A stretch of DNA of 64,000 nt from DATBSK01 sp964501785 (GCA_964501785.1 CAZCUD010000008.1:89900-153899); one strand, 5' to 3'. Numbered from the stretch's first letter, positions 15,759-23,640 are shown. Numbers and translations: made by a program. The notes: a model not told the origin generated them from the sequence alone.

Positions 15759-16645
15759 TGACTGTCCTCGCCCGCAATCAGGTTGAGCTTCGTGCCGACA
15801 CCCCCGACGCGCTCGTGATCGGACCGGCCACCTCGTATCAGTGGGTCCGGGAGGGGCCGCGATGGTGGGCGAGCGCGCAGATCCGAGACTTCGACGAGGA
15901 CCGCGCGGGCGCCCACGGAGTGACACCCGGCCGTGACCTGCGCGGTACGCACGCCGCGACGATTCAGGTGCAGATCACTGCCGCCACGCAGGCCGAGCTC
16001 GCGGACCGCATCGATGCGTGGAAGGCCGCGACGGCGATCGAGTCCGACGAGCTCCTCGCCGTCCGCGCTCGGCTCCTCGACGACGAGACCCGCGTCAGGT
16101 TCGGTCGCTTCCGAGTCGGCGGTGAGATCGACGCGAAGGACGGTCCCCGCGGCCACTACGCGATCGGGTCGGCGCAGTTCGTCACCCTCGACGGGCTCAC
16201 CTACTCCGACACCGAGCAGGCTGCGTCGACAACGAGAGTCCTCCCCGGTGAAGGGGTCGAGCTTCCGGCCGAGCTGCCGATCGAGTTCCCGGCGAGCGCG
16301 ACCGGTGCGCTGAGCATCGTGAACGCGGGTACGGCTCCGGGCTTCTGGCGGGCGAGGTTGAGTGCGCCGTTGTCGCAGCCGGTGATCGAGCATCTGGAGT
16401 CGGGGCGTCGACTCGCGTTGACCGCGAACGGCGGTGTGAACCTGACCGGCGGCCAGTTCCTCGATCTCGACTCGCGTAGCCGCTCGGTGCTGTTGAACGG
16501 GACGGCGGATCGTCGGTCGCAGCTTGCGGTGCCGCCACCCGAACGGTGGGCGGTGCTCGCGCGGGGGACGAACACCTTCCGGTTGACCGCGACCGATGGC
16601 GACGGGCTGCTGACCGTGTTCGGTCGCCACGCCTACCACTCGTGA
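15755..16645 (+). CDS. Distal tail protein (Dit-like)
   Basis: A 296-residue protein directly after the tape measure, the Dit position. It has an N-terminal beta-rich ring-type region and a C-terminal galectin-like stretch (FPASATGALSIVNAGTAPGFWRARLSAP, VLLNGTADRRSQL). The GTG at 15755 overlaps the tape-measure stop; the ATG at 15758 is an equally possible start. It forms the hexameric ring at the tail tip that bears the hub and fibres. Confidence 0.78.
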   Translation: MMTVLARNQVELRADTPDALVIGPATSYQWVREGPRWWASAQIRDFDEDRAGAHGVTPGRDLRGTHAATIQVQITAATQAELADRIDAWKAATAIESDELLAVRARLLDDETRVRFGRFRVGGEIDAKDGPRGHYAIGSAQFVTLDGLTYSDTEQAASTTRVLPGEGVELPAELPIEFPASATGALSIVNAGTAPGFWRARLSAPLSQPVIEHLESGRRLALTANGGVNLTGGQFLDLDSRSRSVLLNGTADRRSQLAVPPPERWAVLARGTNTFRLTATDGDGLLTVFGRHAYHS

Positions 16646-16655
16646 GGAGCAGTCG

Positions 16656-17942
16656 ATGACGCTTCATGGTTCGGCAGTCGGTCATGACGGCGCCTCGACG
16701 CCGCTGAACGGGCTCATGCTGCGCCGCCTGGTCGAGGCGGTCGGGTCGGCCGGGGTGATCGGCGCAGGCGATCTCCTCGTCTCCGAGCAGGACACGCCCG
16801 ATGACACGCTGAAGGTCGCTGGTGGGTTGGGGATCGTCGACGCCGACGGGTCGGGCCTGTTCGGCCGATATCTGGTCATCAACAACGGTGACGCGTCGAC
16901 GCCGGCGTTCACGCCGACGTCGGGTGATGGGCGCATCGATGAGGTGATCGTGCGGGTCACTGACGGTGAACCCGAGCTCGAGATCGTCGAGGGCACCCCG
17001 GCCGGGTCGCCGGTCGCCCCGTCGATCACCGGCGACAACTACCTGCATCTGGCTGAGGTGACGATCCCGCCGACGACGAGCGTGATCGACGACTCGATGA
17101 TCGAAGACATGCGGGAGTCTGCTGCGTCACCGCTGGTCGCGGCAGCCGATGTGCAGGTGTTCACGTCGTCCGACACCTGGATCAAGCCGTCCGCGACTTC
17201 CTACCGCGAGGTCTACGTCGCGTGCATCGCTGGCGGCGGCGGCGGCGGTTCAGGCCGCAAGGGAGCGGTCAGTTCTGACCGTGGTGGTGGTGGCGGTGGT
17301 GGCGGTGGTGGCTACTCGGAAGCGACCTTGCCGCTCAGCGAGCTCGCTGATTCCGAGACGGTAACCGTCGGTGCCGGTGGTCCTGGCGCCGCCGACGTCA
17401 CGGCGAACTCAACGAACGGCTCTGCGGGAACCGCGGGAGGCAACTCGTCCTTCGGGGATCATGTGACCGCTTTCGGCGGAGCTGCTGGCGGCGGCGGGTC
17501 CACATCTGCTGGCGCGGGCGGTGCTGGCGGCGTCGGCGTGCACAGCGGCGGCGACGGCGGCAATGGTCTGCATTCGGGCACAGCCGAAGCTGGGGACGCG
17601 TCGGCTGGCGCGGCCGGTGGTGGCGGTGGTGGCGGTGGCATTCCCACCAGTAACAGCGGCCGAAGCGGTGGCGCTGGCGGCGCCACGCTCCGGCCGTCGC
17701 GCGTGGGCGGTGCTGGCGGCGTGGGCTCGGCGGGTTCCCCCGGCAACGGGAACGCCGGTGGTGACCTGCGGCCCCTCTGCGGGTCTGGCGGTGGAGGGGC
17801 AGCCTCCGGTTTCGCGAGCAACGGCGGCGGCGGCCTGTTCGGCGGCGGCGGCGGCGGTGGTGGCGCGGGTCTCAACTCCGTCGCCAACGGGGGTGGCGGC
17901 GGCGACGGCGGCGACGGCGTCGTGGTCGTCATCACTCGGTGA
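16656..17942 (+). CDS. Glycine-rich tail tip / adhesin-like protein
   Basis: A 428-residue protein in two halves. Residues 1-165 are an ordinary beta-rich tail-associated domain (LKVAGGLGIVDADGSG, GDNYLHLAEVTIPP). From about 165 a glycine-rich domain begins with VFTSSDTWIKPSATSYREVYV, the known entry motif of phage glycine-rich domains, followed by about ten Gly runs (GGGGGGSG, GGGGGGGGGGY, GGGGGGGGI) separated by variable loops, ending DGVVVVITR. In phage adhesins such as S16 gp38, Gly runs pack as polyglycine-II helices that display variable receptor-binding loops. It likely contacts the host surface. GAGGAG lies upstream of the ATG. Confidence 0.8.
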   Translation: MTLHGSAVGHDGASTPLNGLMLRRLVEAVGSAGVIGAGDLLVSEQDTPDDTLKVAGGLGIVDADGSGLFGRYLVINNGDASTPAFTPTSGDGRIDEVIVRVTDGEPELEIVEGTPAGSPVAPSITGDNYLHLAEVTIPPTTSVIDDSMIEDMRESAASPLVAAADVQVFTSSDTWIKPSATSYREVYVACIAGGGGGGSGRKGAVSSDRGGGGGGGGGGYSEATLPLSELADSETVTVGAGGPGAADVTANSTNGSAGTAGGNSSFGDHVTAFGGAAGGGGSTSAGAGGAGGVGVHSGGDGGNGLHSGTAEAGDASAGAAGGGGGGGGIPTSNSGRSGGAGGATLRPSRVGGAGGVGSAGSPGNGNAGGDLRPLCGSGGGGAASGFASNGGGGLFGGGGGGGGAGLNSVANGGGGGDGGDGVVVVITR

Positions 17943-19027
17943 CAGCCTTCTGGCTCGAGCGGCTCCCGTCGGGAGTGATCATCACCCAAGACTTCCCGCT
18001 CGACGACTGGTCCTGGGCGCAGGCCCTCAACCGCGCTGGCACCCTCTCGGGGCGGCTACCGCTCACCGCCGAGCTCGGCGAGCCGACGTGGCTCGACCCG
18101 TGGCGCACCGCGATCTACGCGGTCGAAGGCACTCAGGTCCGTTGGGGCGGCATCCTGTCTCCCCCGACGCTGGGGGTCGGCGACCAGTCCCTGCAGATCA
18201 ACGCGTTCGAGTGGCCCGGCTACTTCGACCGCAACGACATCCTCGTCGATCGCCAGTTCTCCGACACCGAGCAGTTCGAGATCGTCGAGACACTGGTCCG
18301 CGACCTCCAAGAGCTCGACCCCGACTTCGAGCTCGGGATCGACGTCACCTGGGACGCCCCGTCGGGTGTGCTGCGCGACCGCGAAGAGGCGTACCGGCTC
18401 TTCCAGGCGAAGAACCTCGGTGACGCGATCCGTCAGCTGGCGGCGGTCCGCGACGGCTTCGACTTCGCGATGACCTACACGATCAACCCGGCCACGAACC
18501 GGATCGACAAGGCCCTGAAGCTCTACTACCCCCGCAAGGGCCGCGAGACCGGCTACACGTTCGAGTACGAACGCGACGCAGAGACGAACGTCGTCGCGCA
18601 CGGCTTCGCCGACCCGGTCGACTTCGCCTGGCTCGGCAACGGCTGGGGTGAAGGCTCCGACGCTACGAAGCTCCGCTCGGAGTACCTCGACGACACCCTG
18701 GTCGGCATCTACCCGCCGTTCTCGACGTCGCCGTCGTTCTCGTCGGTGTCCGAGCAAGCGACACTCGACGCGAACACCGAAGGCTTCTTCGAGCGCCGCC
18801 GCCGGCCGCGGCGCATCCCCGTCACCCGCGTCGACGCGACCCGCTACCCCCGCTGGGGCACCTACACGCTCGGTGACATCATGCGCGTTGAGATCGCCGA
18901 CGGCATCGCCTCGACGAGCGGACGTTTCCGGCTCACCGGCTGGAAGGTCGACGCCGACTCCCCGACCGTCGACCTCACCTGGGCTGACCCGCTCGGTGAC
19001 GACCCCGCCGAGGACGAGGTGTTCTAG
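17939..19027 (+). CDS. Tail hub / Tal-like minor tail protein
   Basis: A 362-residue protein with the features of the siphoviral hub: LPLTAELGEPTWLDPWRTAIYAV, then GGILSPPTL and INAFEWPGYFDRNDI, a pattern seen in actinophage hub proteins (gp27-like fold). It overlaps the Gly-rich gene by 4 nt (GTGA) and is followed by another minor tail gene with a 1-nt overlap. It closes the tail tube and anchors the adhesins. Confidence 0.78.
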   Translation: MTAFWLERLPSGVIITQDFPLDDWSWAQALNRAGTLSGRLPLTAELGEPTWLDPWRTAIYAVEGTQVRWGGILSPPTLGVGDQSLQINAFEWPGYFDRNDILVDRQFSDTEQFEIVETLVRDLQELDPDFELGIDVTWDAPSGVLRDREEAYRLFQAKNLGDAIRQLAAVRDGFDFAMTYTINPATNRIDKALKLYYPRKGRETGYTFEYERDAETNVVAHGFADPVDFAWLGNGWGEGSDATKLRSEYLDDTLVGIYPPFSTSPSFSSVSEQATLDANTEGFFERRRRPRRIPVTRVDATRYPRWGTYTLGDIMRVEIADGIASTSGRFRLTGWKVDADSPTVDLTWADPLGDDPAEDEVF

Positions 19028-19692
19028 TGCCCGACGAGACAGACCGTTACGCGATCGGGCCACTCGACGGCCCCGCACAGCTCAAGGACTGGATGCGCGG
19101 CATCGATCGAAGGCTGCGCGAGGTCGAAGCGACTCGCCCACTCACCGCTACGACGATCACCGACGACCAAGGCAACGTCGTCGGGCGAATCGGACGGCTC
19201 CCCAACGACGGATCACGCCCACCTGACACCTGGGGCATCGCGCTCTTCTCGGGCGACGGCGGCCCGAACGACCGGCGCTTCGAGATCGGCAGCGAAGGTT
19301 GGATCCTTCCACGCCTGAGCCACATCCTGACTCCGACGACCGCTGTGAACGTGACGAGCGGATCGTTCGTGGAGACGTGGCGCAACTACGTCCCGGTGCT
19401 TGAAGGGCGCGGGGTCGAGATCGCGATCCCGTGGGTGACGGGGGCAGGCACGACGGGAGAGTTGCGGATCGACAGCAACATCCCGTCCTCAACGGACCCG
19501 CTCACGCTTCCTGCCAACTCGTCGGGCGTCGCGTTCGCACGTTGGCTGCACGGCGGCGTCCTGGGATCGGGGCCGGTCAGCTTCTCGACGATGGCGCGAC
19601 GCACGGGCGGAGCTGGGAACGTCTCGGTGTTCGCGTCACCCGCCTACGGTCAGAACCCGGTCGTCTGCGACGCAGACGGGAACTGGACCTAG
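19027..19692 (+). CDS. Minor tail protein
   Basis: A 221-residue protein after the hub gene. The N-terminus is a charged helical segment (QLKDWMRGIDRRLREVEATR) of the kind that precedes trimeric fibre or baseplate domains, then TTITDDQGNVVGRIGRLP and a beta-rich C-terminal part. It begins at GTG 19027, sharing one base with the previous TAG. It is the last gene of the rightward tail block; its TAG overlaps the stop of a convergent gene in a CTAG. No specific family is recognised. Confidence 0.65.
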   Translation: MPDETDRYAIGPLDGPAQLKDWMRGIDRRLREVEATRPLTATTITDDQGNVVGRIGRLPNDGSRPPDTWGIALFSGDGGPNDRRFEIGSEGWILPRLSHILTPTTAVNVTSGSFVETWRNYVPVLEGRGVEIAIPWVTGAGTTGELRIDSNIPSSTDPLTLPANSSGVAFARWLHGGVLGSGPVSFSTMARRTGGAGNVSVFASPAYGQNPVVCDADGNWT

Positions 19693-20090
19693 CAGGGATA
19701 GCCCGGGCTCCGCGGGTCGTCGCAAGGCAACGGTGCGCCGAGCGTCGGAATCGTGACCGGCTCGTCGAGGGCCGGGTCAACATGCCCGTCGGGATAGATC
19801 GGGCCATGCGGCCCCTGCACCGTCGAGACGGTCGTGTCTCCGGCCGATGCAGCGGGCGGTGACGGAAGCGGATCGCCCGGGACGTAGTCCTCGAAGCCTT
19901 CGGCCAGCGTCACCGGGGGGGCGGTCGTCGTGCTGGAGCTCGTCGTCGACGTCGCCTCCGTCGAAGTAGTCGTCGCGGGCGTCTCTTCTTCGCCTGGGCT
20001 TCCGCTGGCTGCGACTCCGACTCCCACGGCTCCTCCGATCACCAGCACCGTCGCGCCGGCAACCACTGCTGCGCGCTTCGTGATGTGCAT
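19689..20090 (-). CDS. Putative secreted protein on the strand opposite to the late genes
   Basis: A 133-residue protein. Residues 1-30 form a signal peptide or membrane anchor (basic MHITKR, then VVAGATVLVIGGAVGVGVAASG), followed by a Thr/Ser/Glu-rich linker (about 32-60) and a Pro/Gly-rich C-terminal part with two Cys near the end (PLPCDD...GYPC). It lies between tail and lysis genes but on the opposite strand, the typical place and orientation of a prophage accessory gene expressed in the lysogen. It could be a surface-exclusion or lysogenic-conversion factor; no family is recognised. No strong ribosome-binding site is visible. Confidence 0.6.
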   Translation of the reverse strand: MHITKRAAVVAGATVLVIGGAVGVGVAASGSPGEEETPATTTSTEATSTTSSSTTTAPPVTLAEGFEDYVPGDPLPSPPAASAGDTTVSTVQGPHGPIYPDGHVDPALDEPVTIPTLGAPLPCDDPRSPGYPC

Positions 20091-20150
20091 GACGTCCAGT
20101 GTGCCAGCCGACCGCGGCTGGGTCGACCACTTCCCCCAAGGAGGAAGGCA

Positions 20151-20465
20151 ATGCTCACCGAGCTCAAGAAGCTGGCGCTGCGCGTGTGGCGCACCAAGCC
20201 CCTCAAGCCGATCCGGGTGTTCGTCGAGCGGACAATCGCCGCCGGGAAGGCGATCGCTCGGGGCGAGTGGCGCAAGGAGCCCGCCGTGCTGATCGGTCTC
20301 GCCGCCGCCTTGGCGACCGAGCTGGGGCCGATCGTCGAGGACGAGTCGCAGCCCTGGTGGTCGCGCATCGCCCGCGCGGCTCCGCTCGCGCTGGGGATCA
20401 TCACGTCGACGCTCGTCACGCCCGCCACGGCTGACACCGCGTCGGCGCCCGAAGAGGCGGCCTGA
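20151..20465 (+). CDS. Membrane protein, possible holin
   Basis: A 104-residue protein with a basic N-terminal helical part (ELKKLALRVWRTKPLKPIRV) and two hydrophobic stretches (PAVLIGLAAALATELG and APLALGIITSTLVTP). AAGGAGGAAGG lies just upstream of the ATG, a very strong ribosome-binding site. It stands directly before the endolysin, so a holin role is plausible. Topology and function are inference. Confidence 0.6.
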   Translation: MLTELKKLALRVWRTKPLKPIRVFVERTIAAGKAIARGEWRKEPAVLIGLAAALATELGPIVEDESQPWWSRIARAAPLALGIITSTLVTPATADTASAPEEAA

Positions 20466-20466
20466 G

Positions 20467-21378
20467 ATGGCGCGGCTCGTCACGCGCCGCGACCACGCGT
20501 CAGGCGACCCCGCGTGGACGGCGATGGGTGCGGTGTCGTACCTGTTCATCCACCACTTCGTGTCGGCGTTGTACGCGACGCTCGACCCGGCCACGGTCAG
20601 GTTCCTCGAGCGCCAGGCGATGGCCGCTCAGCCGGGACTCGTCGCGGGCCCGTACCCGCGCATCTTCGCGTCGGACGGGTCGATCGGTGAGTTCCGCCCG
20701 TGGGGTGTCCGTGGCGGCGCGACCCTCAACTTCAACGACAAGAGCTGCGCGTTCTGTGGTCTCGGCAACTTCGAGCACCACGACGTGCCCGAGGCGATGG
20801 TCGTGTCGATGGCCGGCGAAGCCGCCTGGGGGATGCACAACGGGTTCCTCGTGCCCAACTTCGCGACGCTCTCGCACAGTGTCGTGTACCCGACGGCGTG
20901 CTGTGGCCGGAACCTCAAGCCCCGTGCCGGTGACGGGTTCGGCCAGATCGGCGCCCTCGCCCGGTACTTCGCGCAGCGGGGCATCTTCGGTGGTCTCGCT
21001 GCGCTCGGTGCCGCACCGTCAAGTCCCCCGGCCGAGACCGTGGAGCCGGTCCCTGCGCCTGCGCCGGTCGACTGGAAGGCCCTCGACCGGTACCTGACCG
21101 CGGTCGCGATCGACGAGCTGCGGAGCCAGGGCGGCGTCGCGTACACGGCGTCGCCGGAGGCGGCGCGCACCTACCGCCGCGAGGTCGAGTGGTGGCAGCA
21201 CGCGCTCAACCTCGGCGTCAAGGCCCGACTCGAAGCCGATGGGAAGTTCGGGATCGCGACGCTCGCGAAGACGATCGACTTCCAGCGGTTCTTCGGGGTC
21301 CGGGATCAGCTCTACGGGCACGGGATCGTCGGGCACGAGACACGCGCCGCGATGATCGACGTGCTCAAGGCGAAGTAG
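20467..21378 (+). CDS. Endolysin: N-acetylmuramoyl-L-alanine amidase with peptidoglycan-binding domain
   Basis: A 303-residue lysis enzyme. The N-terminal ~175 residues fit the Amidase_2/PGRP fold: YLFIHHFVS supplies the first zinc His, and the late SHSVVYPTACCGRNL matches the H...P..C.G.L motif that supplies the other ligands. After a Pro/Ala-rich linker (about 182-200) a C-terminal peptidoglycan-binding domain follows (WWQHALNLGVKARLEADGKFG). It would cut the bond between muramic acid and the stem peptide. The ATG at 20467 follows the upstream membrane gene by one base. Confidence 0.82.
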   Translation: MARLVTRRDHASGDPAWTAMGAVSYLFIHHFVSALYATLDPATVRFLERQAMAAQPGLVAGPYPRIFASDGSIGEFRPWGVRGGATLNFNDKSCAFCGLGNFEHHDVPEAMVVSMAGEAAWGMHNGFLVPNFATLSHSVVYPTACCGRNLKPRAGDGFGQIGALARYFAQRGIFGGLAALGAAPSSPPAETVEPVPAPAPVDWKALDRYLTAVAIDELRSQGGVAYTASPEAARTYRREVEWWQHALNLGVKARLEADGKFGIATLAKTIDFQRFFGVRDQLYGHGIVGHETRAAMIDVLKAK

Positions 21379-21393
21379 GGGGCGGGTCGGCCA

Positions 21394-21612
21394 ATGGCGA
21401 ACGGAGCACTCGAGCCGCGACGTCGGCGGTGGGCGAACCTCGCTCGTGATGCCGTCCTCGACCTGGTGCTCGACGACCTCGACGAGGGCGAGCTCCGGTT
21501 CGAGGCGCTCCGTGAGGAGATGCGTCAGCAGAAGGGCATCCTTCTCGGGGTGCTCATCGCACTCACGACGGCGTCGATCCTCCTGGCGCTGAACATCGGG
21601 GTCGGCCGGTGA
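21394..21612 (+). CDS. Small membrane protein of the lysis cassette
   Basis: A 72-residue protein with a charged N-terminal two-thirds (LVLDDLDEGELRFEALREEMRQQ) and one membrane segment near the C-terminus (ILLGVLIALTTASILLALNIG). It sits 15 nt after the endolysin and overlaps the next gene by 4 nt. A holin or holin-partner role is suggested by place only. Confidence 0.6.
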   Translation: MANGALEPRRRRWANLARDAVLDLVLDDLDEGELRFEALREEMRQQKGILLGVLIALTTASILLALNIGVGR

Positions 21613-22031
21613 CTCGCTGCGGCCCGTCGACGCGGGCGCTCACGGTCGTTGGCACGATCGCCGCGATCTCGATCCTGCTCGTAGCCGTCGCTGCCATCTG
21701 GCAGACCGACCGGCGTGACGAACGCGCAAGCGCTGACGCCGAGCTCGCGGCCGTGAAGGCCGAGCTCGCCGACGTCCGCGCGCTGCTCGATGACGCAGCC
21801 GTCGGCCGGGCAGAGCTCGAAGCCAAGGTCGACGCCCTGGTCGCGCAGCTCGAGCAGCTGGGCGTCGAGCCGGTCACGCGGTCGGATGTGATCGCAGCGC
21901 TGCCCGCCGCGCCGAACGACACGCCGTCGCCACAGTCGACGCCGGGTGACGAGCGCGCACCGCCCCCACCGGAGACGACGCCCTCCACGAAGCGGGACTG
22001 CACCGTCGAGGTGCTCGGCCTCTGCGTCTGA
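21609..22031 (+). CDS. Membrane-anchored coiled-coil protein of the lysis cassette
   Basis: A 140-residue protein with one N-terminal membrane segment (ALTVVGTIAAISILLVAVAAIW), a coiled-coil region rich in Ala/Glu/Leu (residues about 38-85), then a Pro/Thr-rich tail ending in a Cys pair (CTVEVLGLCV). The shape recalls Rz-type spanins, but actinobacterial phages usually lack these, so the role is open. The GTG at 21609 overlaps the previous stop by 4 nt. Confidence 0.6.
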   Translation: MTRCGPSTRALTVVGTIAAISILLVAVAAIWQTDRRDERASADAELAAVKAELADVRALLDDAAVGRAELEAKVDALVAQLEQLGVEPVTRSDVIAALPAAPNDTPSPQSTPGDERAPPPPETTPSTKRDCTVEVLGLCV

Positions 22032-22054
22032 GAGAGAGCGCCTACCAACGGCAC

Positions 22055-22097
22055 CAGGACCCCCGTCGCGGCCTTCGGGCTCGTGGCGGGGGTCCTG
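22055..22097 (+). terminator. Hairpin terminator between late genes and the leftward integrase block
   Basis: An 11-bp perfect stem (CAGGACCCCCG / CGGGGGTCCTG) with an inner GCC-TTCG-GGC hairpin, just after the last lysis gene and before the convergent small membrane gene. No U-tract follows. Its position between convergent transcription units suits a bidirectional terminator. Confidence 0.65.
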
Positions 22098-22103
22098 TCG
22101 CGT

Positions 22104-22268
22104 CTATGTGCCTTCGGTGGCGATCACCACGCCGACGATGATGCTCGCGACGAACGAGATGAACACGATGAACGCGATGACGGTGACGTGTGATCGGATC
22201 GCGCTCACGTCGGCTTCGATCCGGTAGCGCCAGTCGGCGGTTGCGTCGTCGTCCTCTTCGGCGGTCAT
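22104..22268 (-). CDS. Small membrane protein next to integrase
   Basis: A 54-residue protein read leftward: acidic N-terminus (MTAEEDDDATADWRY), a short charged helix, then a single membrane helix (TVIAFIVFISFVASIIVGVV). A GGGGGAGGG lies about 7 nt upstream of the ATG. It is co-oriented with the integrase, 35 nt downstream of it, so it may be expressed in the lysogen; immunity or superinfection exclusion is possible but unproven. Confidence 0.6.
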   Translation of the reverse strand: MTAEEDDDATADWRYRIEADVSAIRSHVTVIAFIVFISFVASIIVGVVIATEGT

Positions 22269-22303
22269 AGGTCTGCCCTCCCCCGATCGGTGTGCCGTCG
22301 AGG

Positions 22304-23128
22304 TTAGGCAGCCTGGGTGAGATCGCGCATCCCCGCGACCGCTTCGGCGACCGCTTCACTCGGGAGCTTGGTGTAGATGCGGGTCGACTCGAGCGATTCG
22401 TGTCGGAGCACCTCGGCGGCGACGAGCACGTCCCCCGCGACGCGTCGAACCTCGGTGCCGCACCAGTGCCGGAGCGTGTGCAGCGTGTGAGCGATCCCCT
22501 CGCGATGCAGCCAGCGGTTCGCGACCTGTGAGACGCGCTGCGCGGACGTCGGCCCCTCCGGGCCGGCGCCTCGGTGGGGGAACCACCAACCCCGCTTGGG
22601 GAGCGATCGGATCACGGGCCACAGGGACGGCGCGATGGTGATGTAGCCGGGTGCGCCGCCCTTCTGCTGCGGGATGAAGAGCCGGTCGCCGATCACGTGC
22701 TCGCCCCGGATCGGACCGATCTCGCACGCTCGCAGCCCGCCGTACGCGGCGAGGTGCAGCCACGGCCGTACCCGCTCGGGCGCGAACGCGAGGGCGTACT
22801 CGACCTCCTCGTCGGGCATCGGTCGCGGGCCACCTTTGGGCACCTTCGGGCGCTCCAGGCGCAGCGTCGGGTCGTGGTCGACGAGCTCTTCGAGGATCGC
22901 CCACCGGAAGAACATGCGGAAGTGGGAGACCTCGTGTGCCGTCGCCGACCGGCCGGTCGAGGGTCGGCTCGTGAAGTCCCGGAGCTGGTCGAGGGTCACC
23001 TCCAGGATCGGCGTCGGCGCGATGTGCCGAGCGAGTCGATCGAGGGCGCGCTGTCGTTGGTACACGCTCCCCGGCTGGCGCCCCAGGCGCCGGAGATGCG
23101 CGACGTGCTCCTCGATGGCTGCCTCCAC
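22304..23128 (-). CDS. int: Tyrosine recombinase, prophage integrase
   Basis: A site-specific recombinase. It has an N-terminal SAM-like core-binding region (EEHVAHLRRLGRQPGSVYQR) and a catalytic domain with the conserved residues: Arg in GGLRACEIG, HTLRHWCGTE (H-x-x-R), and HESLESTRIYTK with the second His and nucleophile Tyr. The GTG at 23128 is preferred because GGGGGGAG lies about 7 nt upstream and the N-terminus then starts at the folded domain; an ATG at 23209 gives a longer form with a low-complexity leader and no ribosome-binding site. It lies at the right end beside the tRNA-like junction, as expected for a phage integrating at a tRNA gene. Confidence 0.88.
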   Translation of the reverse strand: MEAAIEEHVAHLRRLGRQPGSVYQRQRALDRLARHIAPTPILEVTLDQLRDFTSRPSTGRSATAHEVSHFRMFFRWAILEELVDHDPTLRLERPKVPKGGPRPMPDEEVEYALAFAPERVRPWLHLAAYGGLRACEIGPIRGEHVIGDRLFIPQQKGGAPGYITIAPSLWPVIRSLPKRGWWFPHRGAGPEGPTSAQRVSQVANRWLHREGIAHTLHTLRHWCGTEVRRVAGDVLVAAEVLRHESLESTRIYTKLPSEAVAEAVAGMRDLTQAA

Positions 23129-23227
23129 CCGCTCTCCCCCCGCTGCCCCGCCAACGTCCCTGCCTGCCCGTACTGACCCCCGTGCGGGCCGTTGGGTTCC
23201 CGCGAACATGGATGCTTGGGGGACGGG

Positions 23228-23440
23228 TCAGGCCGCGGGCGGGTAGGGCTCGGCGTCGTCGTCGATCAGGTCCTCGTCGAGGACGACACCCGTCACCTGG
23301 CCCGTGACGCGATAGGCGCCCCGGGCGGTCGACGACAGCCGCTCGACGCACCACGAGCTCGACCGGAGCCCGAGGGTGCCGCCGAGGTCACGGTCCAGCG
23401 CCCGCACGATCCGCGCGACGGCCGGGAGCTCCTCGAACAT
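23228..23440 (-). CDS. Small protein between attachment site and integrase
   Basis: A 70-residue leftward ORF (MFEELPAVARIVRALDRDLGG...) with coding-like composition and an acidic C-terminus (VVLDEDLIDDDAEPYPP). It starts at ATG 23440 (GTG at 23443 also possible), 15-20 nt inside the junction, and ends upstream of the integrase in the same orientation. Size and place would fit a recombination directionality factor, but there is no clear helix-turn-helix, so the role is unknown. Confidence 0.45.
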   Translation of the reverse strand: MFEELPAVARIVRALDRDLGGTLGLRSSSWCVERLSSTARGAYRVTGQVTGVVLDEDLIDDDAEPYPPAA

Positions 23441-23460
23441 CACGCCGCCCGCGAGTAGGG

Positions 23461-23508
23461 GTACGCAGAATCACTAGGTTCAGGGTTCGAGTCCCTGGGG
23501 GCGTACCA
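23461..23508 (+). other. Right prophage junction: tRNA 3' fragment (att site)
   Basis: The 3' half of a tRNA without its 5' half: T-stem CAGGG, loop TTCGAGT, stem CCCTG (23481-23497), acceptor 3' strand GGGGCGT, discriminator A and an encoded CCA (23506-23508). The matching 5' acceptor strand ACGCCCC is absent at the right distance. Such fragments are left when an integrase recombines inside a tRNA gene; the intact tRNA should lie at the left end, outside the window. The amino acid cannot be assigned from the fragment. Confidence 0.75.
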
Positions 23509-23519
23509 ACCCTTGCGTC

Positions 23520-23555
23520 GTCATCCCGTGCGTGGTCATCCCGTGCGTGGTCATC
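23520..23555 (+). repeat. Short tandem repeat beside the junction
   Basis: Two exact copies of the 15-mer GTCATCCCGTGCGTG and a 6-nt partial third copy, starting 12 nt outside the tRNA fragment on the host side. Confidence 0.6.
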
Positions 23556-23640
23556 GACTGTGCTGGCGCACGAGGCGCCACACGAGGGCGGCACCGAAGG
23601 CGACCACCAGGAAGGCGAGGAACGGCGGCGAGATGAGCAT
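23551..23640 (-). CDS. Possible very small membrane protein
   Basis: A 29-residue leftward ORF (MLISPPFLAFLVVAFGAALV, then a basic tail) forming one membrane helix. It is divergent from the SDR gene, whose probable start at 23666 leaves room for it. No strong ribosome-binding site is seen. It may be a chance ORF, though small proteins of this shape are common in actinobacteria. Confidence 0.3.
   Translation of the reverse strand: MLISPPFLAFLVVAFGAALVWRLVRQHSR

Noticed and set aside
17210..17940. GGC/GGT-rich stretch as a microsatellite or CRISPR-like repeat
   Set aside because: It is the coding sequence for Gly runs of the adhesin with irregular spacing; no repeat-spacer pattern.
23425..23508. 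A complete tRNA at the right prophage junction
   Set aside because: No 5' acceptor strand, D-arm or proper anticodon loop is present upstream; only the T-arm and 3' acceptor remain.
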